A stretch of 64,000 nucleotides of DNA from Peribacillus loiseleuriae. Lineage in GTDB: Bacteria; Bacillota; Bacilli; Bacillales; DSM-1321. Position 1 is the first letter of the stretch. Each line of letters starts with the position of its first letter. Shown here piece after piece: positions 44,730 through 53,277 of this stretch. Made by a program: the position numbers and the translations under genes. The notes beneath the pieces were generated by a model that was given only the letters and a program-made list of their open reading frames with translations, searched no databases and was not told the DNA's origin. The stretch covers positions 1,085,812 to 1,149,811 of the forward strand of contig NZ_LFZW01000001.1 in assembly GCF_001183985.1 (NCBI RefSeq), given 5' to 3'.

Positions 44730-46739
44730 ATGAAAGGTTTTTTTACTAAAATATTCAATAAAAACAAACTATCCTATTTTTTTCATATCGGACTTATTTC
44801 ATTTTTCGCGGTTCTATTGATAGCTGTGGTTTTATTAACTTTTTACAAACCAGATATTAGTCTTTTAACAACAGAGCTTAAGCGAGCAACAGAAATTTAT
44901 GATGTGGACGGTGAGCTTGCTAGTAAAATAACCGCCAATAAAACCGAAGGAGCTTCGATTGACGATATTCCCAATCATGTGAAAAATGCTGTGGTCGCAA
45001 TTGAGGATCACCGTTTTTATGAGCATAATGGCATTGATTATAAGGGGATTTTCCGCGCCGTTTATGTGAATATGAAGGCTGGTAAGGTAGTTGAGGGTGG
45101 AAGTACAATTACTCAACAATTAATAAAGATTGCCTTACTAGAACAGAATCGTACATTTAAAAGGAAGCTTGAAGAATTTTTTATTGCGAGAGAAGTAGAG
45201 AAGGAATATTCCAAAGATGAGGTACTAGGAATGTACTTAAATCAAATTTACTTCGGTCATGGAGCATGGGGAATTAAAAAAGCAGCGCGGATTTATTTTG
45301 GCAAAGATGTGAATGAACTGACTTTGTCAGAAGGGGCTATGCTTGCAGGAGTAATCAATATCCCGACAAAACTTGATCCATATAACCACTATGATGCTGC
45401 ACTGAAACGAAGAAATCTTGTTCTGACGAGGATGGCGACGAACGGATTTATCGATTCAGAGCAAGCTGAGCAAGCTAAAAGTGAAGAGATTATTTTAGCC
45501 CATAATCAAAAAGAAGATCAATTGAAAGGGAAATATCCTTATTTTGTCGATGTGGTGTTAACAGAGGCTTCGAAAAAATACAAACTGGAAATCGATGAAC
45601 TGTTGCGAGGCGGTTATAAAATATATACAACCCTTGATCAACATATCCAGCAGGCCTTAGAAGAAGTGTACGAAAACAATAAAAATTTTCCAAAAGGAGT
45701 GACGGATGCGCTTGTTCAAAGTGGTATGGTATTGATTAACCCGAAAACGGGCGGAATAAATGCTTTAATCGGTGGCAGAGGGGAGCACCAATTCCTCGGT
45801 TACAACCGAGCGACGCAATTAAAAGCCTCTCCGGGATCTACAATAAAGCCGTTAGCTGTGTATACGCCAGCACTTGAAGAAGGGTATAAGCTAACCGATT
45901 TATTAGTAGATGAAAAAATGAACTTTGGTGGATATGAGCCATCTAATGCTAATGGTCAGTATTTAGGCGAGGTCCCGCTATACGAAGCACTTATGAAGTC
46001 ATTGAATGTTCCTACCGTTTGGCTTATGAACGAAATTGGAATCGAAAAGTCCATCCGTTCATTAGAGCGATTTGGTATTCCGTTAACTGAAAACGACCGG
46101 AATTTATCGTTAGCACTCGGTGGAATGGAAAAGGGAGTGTCCCCACAGGATATGGCTGAGGCATACTCTGCTTTTGCAAATAATGGTGAACGAGTTGAAT
46201 CTCATACTATCGTGAAAATTGAGAATGCACAAGGTCAAGAAGTTGCGGTATGGAAAGAAAAAAGTACGAAGATTATGGAGAAAAAAATGGCGGACCAAAT
46301 GAACCGATTGCTCTTAGGTGTTGTCGAATATGGCACAGGAAAGAATGCTGCAGTTGAGGGTTATGAAATTGCTGGTAAGACAGGCTCTGTACAAGTGACA
46401 ATTCCTGGTGTCAAAAGTGGTGTAAAAGACCAATGGTTCGTTGGGTATACGCCATCATTAGTCGGAGCGGTCTGGGCAGGGTATGATCGTTCGGATAAAG
46501 ATCATTATTTAACCACAAACAGTAGTCAAGGAACAGTCCTTATTTTTCAAAAGGTTATGACGAATGTCCTTTTAAATCAGGAAGCGGAATCCTTTCATGT
46601 AGCAAGTTTGAAACCGTTAATTGAGGAACGGAAAAAAGAACTCGAAAAAAAAGAACGAAAACAATATTGGCGTGATAAAGGAAGCGAACTGCAGGATTCA
46701 TGGAAAAAATGGTGGGACAAGCTACTGAAAAAAGAGTAA
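44730..46739 (+). CDS. Class A penicillin-binding protein (PBP1A/PbpG type)
   Basis: A 669-residue bifunctional peptidoglycan synthase anchored by one membrane helix (about 17-38). The GT51 glycosyltransferase domain (about 60-235) has the catalytic Glu92 in EDHRFYEHNG and the GGSTITQQL motif. The transpeptidase domain (about 325-600) has S370TIK373, S424LN426 and K550TG552. The short C-terminus is basic (ERKKELEKKERKQYW). Length and layout resemble B. subtilis PbpG/PbpF. The start has CAGGAGGG upstream. Confidence 0.93.
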   Translation: MKGFFTKIFNKNKLSYFFHIGLISFFAVLLIAVVLLTFYKPDISLLTTELKRATEIYDVDGELASKITANKTEGASIDDIPNHVKNAVVAIEDHRFYEHNGIDYKGIFRAVYVNMKAGKVVEGGSTITQQLIKIALLEQNRTFKRKLEEFFIAREVEKEYSKDEVLGMYLNQIYFGHGAWGIKKAARIYFGKDVNELTLSEGAMLAGVINIPTKLDPYNHYDAALKRRNLVLTRMATNGFIDSEQAEQAKSEEIILAHNQKEDQLKGKYPYFVDVVLTEASKKYKLEIDELLRGGYKIYTTLDQHIQQALEEVYENNKNFPKGVTDALVQSGMVLINPKTGGINALIGGRGEHQFLGYNRATQLKASPGSTIKPLAVYTPALEEGYKLTDLLVDEKMNFGGYEPSNANGQYLGEVPLYEALMKSLNVPTVWLMNEIGIEKSIRSLERFGIPLTENDRNLSLALGGMEKGVSPQDMAEAYSAFANNGERVESHTIVKIENAQGQEVAVWKEKSTKIMEKKMADQMNRLLLGVVEYGTGKNAAVEGYEIAGKTGSVQVTIPGVKSGVKDQWFVGYTPSLVGAVWAGYDRSDKDHYLTTNSSQGTVLIFQKVMTNVLLNQEAESFHVASLKPLIEERKKELEKKERKQYWRDKGSELQDSWKKWWDKLLKKE

Positions 46740-46804
46740 AAAATGGCAAAGTGGTTAGATACATGATAAGAAATAATAAATATATAATAGGAAGGAAGAT
46801 TTTC

Positions 46805-47980
46805 ATGTTAACTTTAATAAAAAACGGTGAAGTGTATGCTCCAGATTATCTAGGTAAAAAAGATGTTTTGTTGGTAGGGAAGCAAATAGGATTTGTGCAA
46901 GATACAATTGAAAGGCCAGAACATTTCGTCGAGATTGACGTAATCGACGCTAGTGGAATGCTAATCGTTCCAGGATTTATCGATGCGCATGTTCATCTCA
47001 TTGGCGGTGGTGGAGAGGGTGGTTATAAGACGAGAACGCCGGAAATTCAGCTAACAGATGCTACGCTCGCAGGAATTACAACGTTAGTCGGTGTCATAGG
47101 CACGGACGGGACGACGAGGACGATGCCTGCTTTATTGGCAAAAGCGAGAGCACTTGAGGAAGAAGGCCTCACCTGTTTTGTTCAGACAGGGTCGTATCAA
47201 GTTCCAGTAAAAACTCTGACAGGCAAAATAGAAGACGACCTTATCCTTGTTGATAAAATTATTGGCGTTGGGGAAATTGCGATTGCGGACCATCGTTCCT
47301 CACAACCGACTGTGGGGGAAATCGCTAAACTTGCTTCCCAAGCTAGAAATGGCGGCCTTTTATCAGGGAAATCAGGTATCGTGAATATCCATGTAGGAGA
47401 TAGCTATGATCATTTACAGGTAATCGAAGAAGTAGTGGAAAAAACAGAACTTCCCATCAGTCAGTTCTATCCTACGCATATCAATCGTAATCCTCACCTA
47501 TTTGAAGCAGGTATCAAATTTGCCCAAAAAGGGGGCTATATTGATTTCACAACAAGCACAGTTCAACAATTCTTGGATGATGGGGAAGTAAAAGCAAGTA
47601 AAGCCTTAAAACAAGCATTGGATGCAGGTGTCGAACCTACGAAGATTACGTTTACTTCTGATGGACAAGCGAGCCTTCCGAATTTTGATGGGGCTGGAAA
47701 TTTGCTCGGTCTCAATGTCGGGAAATGTATGTCCCTTTACAAAGCCGTGATTGATGCGATTATTGAGGACGGTGTGTCGATTGAAGATGCGGTTAGGGTG
47801 GTCACAGAAAATCCAGCGAGTATTTTAAAATTAGCGGGAAAAGGACGCATAGAAGCGAAGAAAGATGCAGATCTAATCTTACTAAACAAAGAAACGTACA
47901 AAATTGATACGGTCTTTGCAATGGGACAGAAAATGATCGAGAATGGCGAAGCAATTGTAAAAGGCACGTTTGAGAATTGA
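46805..47980 (+). CDS. iadA: Isoaspartyl dipeptidase
   Basis: A 391-residue amidohydrolase that cleaves beta-aspartyl dipeptides formed by protein ageing. The metal site begins at DAHVHLIGGGGEGG (His62, His64); the family segments RTPEIQLTDATLAGITTLVG, ADHRSSQPT, YPTHINRNP and FTSDGQASLP follow. Start at 46805 is supported by GGAAGGAAG; an earlier in-frame ATG would run through the end of the preceding gene. It lies 65 bp after the penicillin-binding protein gene and may be cotranscribed with it. Confidence 0.93.
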   Translation: MLTLIKNGEVYAPDYLGKKDVLLVGKQIGFVQDTIERPEHFVEIDVIDASGMLIVPGFIDAHVHLIGGGGEGGYKTRTPEIQLTDATLAGITTLVGVIGTDGTTRTMPALLAKARALEEEGLTCFVQTGSYQVPVKTLTGKIEDDLILVDKIIGVGEIAIADHRSSQPTVGEIAKLASQARNGGLLSGKSGIVNIHVGDSYDHLQVIEEVVEKTELPISQFYPTHINRNPHLFEAGIKFAQKGGYIDFTTSTVQQFLDDGEVKASKALKQALDAGVEPTKITFTSDGQASLPNFDGAGNLLGLNVGKCMSLYKAVIDAIIEDGVSIEDAVRVVTENPASILKLAGKGRIEAKKDADLILLNKETYKIDTVFAMGQKMIENGEAIVKGTFEN

Positions 47981-48070
47981 ACAAACTGGAAGAAATTTTA
48001 TTAAGGGAATGAAATCAATGTTAGCTATTCAAACAGGAATGAAACCACTTTTTAATTCATTATCAAATTT

Positions 48071-48375
48071 ATCCCGCATTAACGGGCAGTAATCCCCCCA
48101 CCTCAAGGGTTAGAGCAATTGAGGTGGGGGATAACTGCCCGTAAAAGCCCGATTGGTGAAATAGAGTGAAACTTACCGAGAGTTACGCAGAGGTAAAGTT
48201 TCAGGTCTACAGGATGTGGGTCACACAGACGAAGACATGAGGACGCAGCGTACTCTTAGTCTGTGATTCATTGAACCCTAGTTCCGTAGAGGCGCGGAGA
48301 TATTGGCGACTTTAGAACGGGACAACAATCGATGCGGGGGATGAAGAAAACCCCACTGATTGAAGTTTCACTTTA
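48071..48375 (+). repeat. Repeat R3, full-length copy, IS200/IS605-like ends
   Basis: A 305-bp element. The left part has CCCGCATTAACGGG and a long hairpin in which CGGGCAGT/ACTGCCCG (48083-48141) encloses CCCCCACCTCAA/TTGAGGTGGGGG. The right end carries GCGGGGGATGAAGAAAACCCC and then ACTGATTGAAGTTTCACTTTA. I recall this right end following tnpB genes in Bacillus IS605/IS1341 elements. No transposase is encoded, so it would be non-autonomous. Confidence 0.7.
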
Positions 48376-48458
48376 TTGTGTCATTTACCTGAGATACACA
48401 TACTATACAATTGCCCCATGTAAGTACCTCCTCAAAATCAAAAAGGAGATGTTTGTTT

Positions 48459-48611
48459 ATGTCAGGTTGTGTAGAAAGTGGTTTTGGATTTGGCGGAGGT
48501 TTCGCCTTTATCGTTGTTTTGTTTATTCTGTTAATCATTGTTGGAGCTAGTTTTTGTGGTGGTTTCGGCGGTGGAGTCGCTCCAGGATACGGATATGGTG
48601 GATACTGCTAA
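48459..48611 (+). CDS. YjcZ-family sporulation protein
   Basis: A 50-residue membrane miniprotein: a short Gly-rich head (MSGCVESGFGFGGGFAF), one hydrophobic helix (IVVLFILLIIVGASF, about residues 18-32) and a Gly/Tyr/Cys tail ending GYGYGGYC. This layout is typical of YjcZ family proteins made during sporulation. The start follows AAAAAGGAG; earlier in-frame ATG codons are not supported. A decayed paralogue lies at 19370-19523. It is monocistronic with its own terminator. Confidence 0.85.
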   Translation: MSGCVESGFGFGGGFAFIVVLFILLIIVGASFCGGFGGGVAPGYGYGGYC

Positions 48612-48624
48612 AACGTTTAAAAAA

Positions 48625-48652
48625 GCCGACCTAATTGTAGGTCGGTTTCTTC
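48625..48652 (+). terminator. Terminator after the YjcZ-type gene
   Basis: AGCCGACCTA pairs with TAGGTCGGTT around an ATTG loop and is followed by TTTC. Confidence 0.85.
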
Positions 48653-48954
48653 AAGTTAGAATCCTAATTTAAGGGAAACAATCCTTTTTGATTCATCACA
48701 AATAGAATGGTCCATGTTCAATAAAGTCGTTTTTAGCGTCAAATCTTCTGTTTATTGTAAGTATCTGTACCAAAGATGTTCAAATGCCTAGTGCGTACCT
48801 ATAAAAAGTGAGACGTTTTTTAATAATATGGTAAAGTTAGAGGTGAATTTGGGATTGATATCGAATAGATTAAGTTGGGATGCAAATAGAAATTAAAAAT
48901 CCTAACAAAATACATATCATTGGTTTCGGTGGGGTATGGAAAAGTTAAAACCCT

Positions 48955-48983
48955 TTGACATAAAAAAACAGGAGCATTAAACT
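48955..48983 (+). promoter_or_regulatory. Candidate promoter of the Cof phosphatase gene
   Basis: TTGACA (48955-48960) and TAAACT (48978-48983) are spaced 17 bp. They lie 55 bp before the start codon at 49038. The rest of 48653-49037 holds no gene that I can see. Confidence 0.6.
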
Positions 48984-49037
48984 CTCGTTTGAGATAGTAT
49001 GTACGTATATATAGATTAAAAGAAGAAAGGGATTGAG

Positions 49038-49874
49038 ATGAAGATGAAATGTATTTCAATTGATTTAGATGGGACGTTGTTAACTTCTCGAGATGAAATC
49101 ACCGAAGGAAGTATAAGGGCTTTAGAAGAGTTAACTGAAAAAGGTTATCAGCTCATTTTGAATACGGGCCGTGCTCATGCGGATGTAGTGAAACTAGAAG
49201 CCGTACAGAAGCTAGATGTCCCGATTTTTTGTGTAAATGGTTCTGTTCTATATTCAGAAAGCGGTGAGATATTATATGAAGCAACCCTTTCTATTTCGAC
49301 ATATAAAAAGATATTCTCTGTTTTACAAAAATTAGACGTGGGTATTCTTGTCTATACGAATTATGGTGGGTGCCCTTCTACTTTGCCACCTCTACATCAT
49401 AAGAGTAAAGAAGAACTAAATACTCTATTTCATGAATATAATTACGATGACATTTTAAAATATGACAATCTTAAAATCTATAAATTAATTGCTTTGGTCC
49501 ACCAAGAAGATGTGGAAAGAATTGAAGAAGTAATAAAGGCATTAGCGGGTATCGATGACGTTACGATGGCTTCTTCATTCCCAAATAATTTAGAAATTAC
49601 TTCACATGAAGCACATAAGGGGAAAGCGTTGTTTCGATATCAAGAAATTATGAACCTATCGTTTGATGAGATTTATGCTTTTGGGGATGGGGGCAACGAT
49701 CTTGCCCAATTCGAGGTAGCAACCAAATCAGTTGCGATGGGAAATGCCCCCCTTCATATTCAACAAAAAGCGGATTTAATAACAAAAACAAATGATGAAG
49801 ATGGGTTTGCTTATGCAGTGCGTCATCTTTTAAAATTAATAAGTACAGAAGAGGAATTAGAAATAATCGTGTAA
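49038..49874 (+). CDS. Cof-type HAD-superfamily phosphatase
   Basis: A 278-residue cytoplasmic phosphatase. Motif I is DLDGTLL with the nucleophile Asp9 and acid/base Asp11; motif II is the Thr of LNTGRAH; motif III/IV is Lys in HKGKAL and FGDGGNDLAQF. A C2-type cap lies between (about 85-195). Relatives act on sugar phosphates, phosphorylated cofactors or FMN; the substrate is not known. The ribosome binding site is GAAAGGG. It is monocistronic and followed by R1 copy e. Confidence 0.9.
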   Translation: MKMKCISIDLDGTLLTSRDEITEGSIRALEELTEKGYQLILNTGRAHADVVKLEAVQKLDVPIFCVNGSVLYSESGEILYEATLSISTYKKIFSVLQKLDVGILVYTNYGGCPSTLPPLHHKSKEELNTLFHEYNYDDILKYDNLKIYKLIALVHQEDVERIEEVIKALAGIDDVTMASSFPNNLEITSHEAHKGKALFRYQEIMNLSFDEIYAFGDGGNDLAQFEVATKSVAMGNAPLHIQQKADLITKTNDEDGFAYAVRHLLKLISTEEELEIIV

Positions 49875-49901
49875 TGACAAAGTTTGACTAAGAAACAATG
49901 A

Positions 49902-50024
49902 TGAGGATGTCCCAAAAGGGTCTGACTAAGCACTCGCCACACAGTTTGTAGAGATACCTACATTTCATGTAAACTGTTGAAGTGGTTGCGGAGTTAGCCC
50001 CTTTTTCTTATGGGGATCCTCATT
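49902..50024. repeat. Repeat R1, copy e, after the Cof phosphatase
   Basis: Outer arms TGAGGATGTCCC... and ...GGGGATCCTCA pair. AAGGGTCTGAC at the left faces GAGTTAGCCCCTT at the right. The central stem is ACAGTTT/AAACTGT with an inner TGTAG/CTACA. The central sequence differs from copies a, b and d while the pairing is kept. Confidence 0.8.
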
Positions 50025-50374
50025 TATGTGTCATTTAGATATCTTTTAAAAACGACAAATCATTGTTATAAACTAGATAGTCAAGAAAGGTAAAGGGATT
50101 AACGTATTTAAGCGTTAAATGCTTAGACTTGCTTTAAGGCGTCCATACTTGTAAAGCGATGTAAAGTATGGTCGTTTATAAATAGAATAGTCATGCTTTC
50201 TATGCCCTAAAGAGGCGGCAATAACATATTGATTAACATCTTTCATATAACGCGAAGATTCAGCCGTTAACAAGGCCAAAAATAAAAGGTGCCAAATGTT
50301 TAAATTGTACTTTCAAATCCAACTGATATTCTTTATGATAAGGGATATGAAAAAAACGAAGGGATATGTAATCA
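50025..50374. other. Leader region of ktrB
   Basis: No gene is seen. A hairpin CCATACTT/AAGTATGG lies near 50144-50172. I looked for a c-di-AMP riboswitch, often found before potassium genes, and did not recognise its conserved segments. Confidence 0.35.
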
Positions 50375-51739
50375 ATGTGGAGTAACGTAAGAAGCAGGCT
50401 GGAGAAACTGTCACCTGCCCAGATTATTACAGGCTATTATTTAATGGCCGTAACTGTATCAATACTATTATTCAGTATTCCAGCAGTACATAAGCCAGGG
50501 GTCGAAGTGGCCTTTATTGATACCGTCTTTACAGCTGTCAGTGTGGTAAGTGATACAGGTTTAACTGTTTTTAATATTTCGGAAACATATAGCGTATTTG
50601 GGTATTTTGTTATTATGATTGTATTGCAATTCGCAGGCCTTGGCATTATGGCTATTAGCACATTTTTCTGGATGATTTTAGGACGGAAAATTGGTTTACG
50701 TGGACGACGGCTGATAATGGTTGATCATAATCAGCTCGCATTATCAGGACTCGTTCAATTAGTTAGAGAAATAATAAAGCTTATTATTCTTATTGAGCTT
50801 TTAGGGGCACTTATTCTAGGCGTGCATTTCTTGAACTATTATCCAACTTGGAAGGAAGCTTTTCTTCAAGGTTTGTTTGCATCTGTAACCGCGACAACAA
50901 ATGCTGGAATGGATATAACTGGTCAGTCCCTTGTTCCTTATGCGAGCGATTATTTTGTGCAATTGATAACTATTATACTAATCATTCTTGGGGCAATTGG
51001 ATTCCCTGTATTAATTGAAGTAAAGGAATTTTTATTTAGGAAAAAGATGGATCTTGAAAATCCTTTTCGTTTTTCACTATTTACAAGATTGGCGACATCA
51101 ACATATGGCATTCTTCTCGTAATTGGGACAATCCTTATTTTGCTATTTGAACATCAACATTATTTTAAGGATTTGACATGGCATAAAAGCTTTTTCTATG
51201 CTTTTTTCCAAGCTACAACGACGAGAAGTGCGGGACTAGCTACAATGGATATTACTGAATTTACAATGCCAACGCTCTTGGTTATGAGTGTTTTCATGTT
51301 TATTGGCGGATCCCCAACATCTGTGGGCGGGGGAATCCGAACGACAACATTTGCATTAAATATATTATTTATTTATCATTTTGCTAAAGGAAATCGTGAT
51401 ATCAAAGTGTTTAATCGAGAACTACATCAAGATGATATCATGAAATCACTGGCCATTACGCTATTGGCTATTGTCATGTGCTTTACTTCGGTAGTCGCAA
51501 TCAGTATTTCTGATCCTCGTCATCAACTTATGGAGATAGTTTTTGAAGTTTGCTCTGCCTTCGGGACCGTAGGCTTGTCTATGGGGATTACCCCGGATCT
51601 TAGCATTTTTGGGAAGTTCGTTCTTATGATTCTGATGTTCATAGGAAGAATTGGGCTTACTTCTTTCTTATTTATTATTGGAGGCAAGAAAAAGGACGCA
51701 AATTATCATTATCCGAAAGAGAGAGTTATTATAGGTTAA
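50375..51739 (+). CDS. ktrB: Potassium uptake membrane subunit KtrB/KtrD
   Basis: A 454-residue K+ channel-like transporter of the Trk/Ktr/HKT family. The four selectivity-filter repeats are visible: SVVSDTGLT, SVTATTNAGM, QATTTRSAGL and SAFGTVGLS. Each filter Gly is present. The intramembrane loop SPTSVGGGIRTTT, which gates the channel, follows the third repeat. KtrB normally works with the cytosolic NAD/ATP-binding ring KtrA or KtrC, and neither gene is in the window. The start follows GAAGGGA. A terminator closes the unit. Confidence 0.93.
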   Translation: MWSNVRSRLEKLSPAQIITGYYLMAVTVSILLFSIPAVHKPGVEVAFIDTVFTAVSVVSDTGLTVFNISETYSVFGYFVIMIVLQFAGLGIMAISTFFWMILGRKIGLRGRRLIMVDHNQLALSGLVQLVREIIKLIILIELLGALILGVHFLNYYPTWKEAFLQGLFASVTATTNAGMDITGQSLVPYASDYFVQLITIILIILGAIGFPVLIEVKEFLFRKKMDLENPFRFSLFTRLATSTYGILLVIGTILILLFEHQHYFKDLTWHKSFFYAFFQATTTRSAGLATMDITEFTMPTLLVMSVFMFIGGSPTSVGGGIRTTTFALNILFIYHFAKGNRDIKVFNRELHQDDIMKSLAITLLAIVMCFTSVVAISISDPRHQLMEIVFEVCSAFGTVGLSMGITPDLSIFGKFVLMILMFIGRIGLTSFLFIIGGKKKDANYHYPKERVIIG

Positions 51740-51745
51740 ATGAAA

Positions 51746-51779
51746 GATCCGGGGCCCGTTTTAAGGACCCGGATTTTTT
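51746..51779 (+). terminator. ktrB terminator
   Basis: GATCCGGGgcCC pairs with GGaCCCGGAT and is followed by TTTTTTG. Confidence 0.88.
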
Positions 51780-51921
51780 GTATTTTTTTCATACTAGACC
51801 AATTGTTGCGAATAAAGAGGTGTTTTCTAAAATAGGTGTAAGAATTATGCTCAAAGTTTCGGAAACTTGCCCAATTTTGCAAAAAAAGTGATGCGTATAC
51901 TCTACATTTCAAGTATTATGA

Positions 51922-51950
51922 TCTAGAATTCGAATTTGCGCGCCGGCGCC
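51922..51950. other. Cluster of overlapping palindromic hexamers, GC-rich core
   Basis: TCTAGA, GAATTC, TTCGAA, GCGCGC, GCCGGC and GGCGCC lie within 29 bp, overlapping one another. The GC-rich stretch GCGCGCCGGCGCC stands out in an AT-rich intergenic region. It lies between the ktrB terminator and sdpR, in a gap (51780-52117) with no gene. Confidence 0.7.
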
Positions 51951-52073
51951 AAGTTTAGCGAATCGAGAATTTACTAAATTGACTAATACCATCGGTTATC
52001 AATTATAGCTACGTATCCTGTACCTCCTAAAAAATAGACAGAAGTCATATTTACAAATAAAACAGTTTGATGT

Positions 52074-52091
52074 AGTATTTAGTTAAATACT
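52074..52091. promoter_or_regulatory. Palindrome upstream of sdpR, candidate operator
   Basis: AGTATTTA and TAAATACT are perfect 8-bp arms separated by GT. The palindrome is 26 bp before the sdpR start, where an ArsR-type autorepressor would be expected to bind. Confidence 0.5.
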
Positions 52092-52117
52092 TAAATAAAT
52101 TCGAAAGGAAATAAGCT

Positions 52118-52390
52118 ATGAATAATGCGTTTAAGGCCCTTTCTGATCCGACCCGTAGGAAAATCTTAGATTTATTGAAGAATCGAGATTTAACGGCAGG
52201 GGAGATTTCAGATCATTTTAATATGACAAAGCCGAGTATTTCCCAGCATCTCAAATTATTGAAAAATGCCGATCTTGTTCAGGACGAAAAAAAGGGGCAA
52301 TTTGTAGTCTATTCTTTAAATACAACGGTGTTTCAAGAATTAATCAGCTGGGCATTGGATTTTATCGACAAAGGAGATGGACAGAAATGA
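52118..52390 (+). CDS. sdpR: ArsR-family repressor, SdpR-like
   Basis: A 90-residue winged-helix repressor. The N-terminus FKALSDPTRRKILDLLKNRD and the recognition helix region (FNMTKPSISQHLKLL) are typical of SdpR-type ArsR proteins. No metal-binding Cys pair is present, which fits SdpR rather than metal sensors. In B. subtilis, SdpR represses its own operon and is sequestered by SdpI when the toxin SdpC is bound. The stop overlaps the sdpI start by 4 bp. The ribosome binding site is GAAAGGAAA. Confidence 0.87.
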   Translation: MNNAFKALSDPTRRKILDLLKNRDLTAGEISDHFNMTKPSISQHLKLLKNADLVQDEKKGQFVVYSLNTTVFQELISWALDFIDKGDGQK

Positions 52391-53025
52391 AGAAACATCT
52401 TTTTCCTGTATTATTGATTGTGATCACAGCTAGTTTATGGCTTGTATTTTATCAGCAGCTGCCAGCGCAAGTACCGATTCATTGGAATCTTAATGGCGTT
52501 GCAAATGGATATGCAACAAAATTTAATGGGCTGCTGTTGAACGTAAGTATAATGATTTTGCTATATGCATTGTTGATTTTTTTACCTAAAATAGATCCGA
52601 AAGCGCAGAATTATCAAAAATTTTCTAGATCCTATTCTATGATTATAAACGCCATCTTATTTATTTTCTTTTTGATAAATGTTCTTGTCATTCTTACTGG
52701 AATAGGCTATGACATCCCAATCGGAAAAATAGTACCATTACTCGTTGGTTTCTTGTTTATCGTGCTAGGAAATTATATGCATTCCGTCAAACCAAATTAT
52801 TTTGTTGGAATTAGAACACCTTGGACATTAAGTAATGAAACCGTTTGGAAGAAAACGCATCGTTTTGGGTCACGCATCTTTATTCTGGCTGGTGTATTAT
52901 TTATGAGTGTTCCTTTTTTACCAAGTCTATTGGTTGGGAAATTCATGTTTCCGGTTATTTTTCTAATCATCTTACTGCCTATTGGCTATTCGTATTGGAT
53001 ATTTCGAGGAATGGATAAAGAATAA
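52387..53025 (+). CDS. sdpI: SdpI-like immunity membrane protein
   Basis: A 212-residue membrane protein with about six membrane segments. It contains the SdpI/DUF1648 motif QVPIHWNLNGVANGYATK near the N-terminus and the C-terminal SdpI domain with VGIRTPWTLSNETVWKKTHR. SdpI protects the cell from the SdpC toxin and sequesters the repressor SdpR. The toxin genes sdpA, sdpB and sdpC are absent here, so the pair is an orphan immunity unit or serves another signal. Coupled to sdpR. Confidence 0.87.
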   Translation: MKKHLFPVLLIVITASLWLVFYQQLPAQVPIHWNLNGVANGYATKFNGLLLNVSIMILLYALLIFLPKIDPKAQNYQKFSRSYSMIINAILFIFFLINVLVILTGIGYDIPIGKIVPLLVGFLFIVLGNYMHSVKPNYFVGIRTPWTLSNETVWKKTHRFGSRIFILAGVLFMSVPFLPSLLVGKFMFPVIFLIILLPIGYSYWIFRGMDKE

Positions 53026-53199
53026 ATGTGATTAGAGACCTTTGTAGTCCCTTGGATTAGCCCAGTAATGAGCCAACCTAAACCGTTCATCTTAGGCTAC
53101 TGTATATAAGCTCCTTAATAGTCGAAGTGTTATATCGGAATAGTCTAACTAGTCGTAAGTTATGAAAATACCTGAACTAGCGCAGTTTAAATAAACATA

Positions 53200-53229
53200 A
53201 GAAACCATGCAGAAACATACATGGTTTCT
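53200..53229 (-). terminator. Hairpin terminator of the minus-strand small gene
   Basis: AGAAACCATG and CATGGTTTCT form a perfect 10-bp stem. On the minus strand it is followed by a T-rich tail. Confidence 0.65.
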
Positions 53230-53277
53230 CTCATCCTAAAAAGAAAAGGATATTAGCAAGACTTGTCCAGGATACAA

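Noticed and set aside
50030..50374. A c-di-AMP riboswitch before ktrB
   Set aside because: Only a simple hairpin was found, without the conserved ydaO/yuaA-type core.
51922..51950. A cloning polylinker
   Set aside because: The flanks are ordinary low-GC Bacillales DNA and no vector sequence is present, so it is reported only as an odd palindrome cluster.
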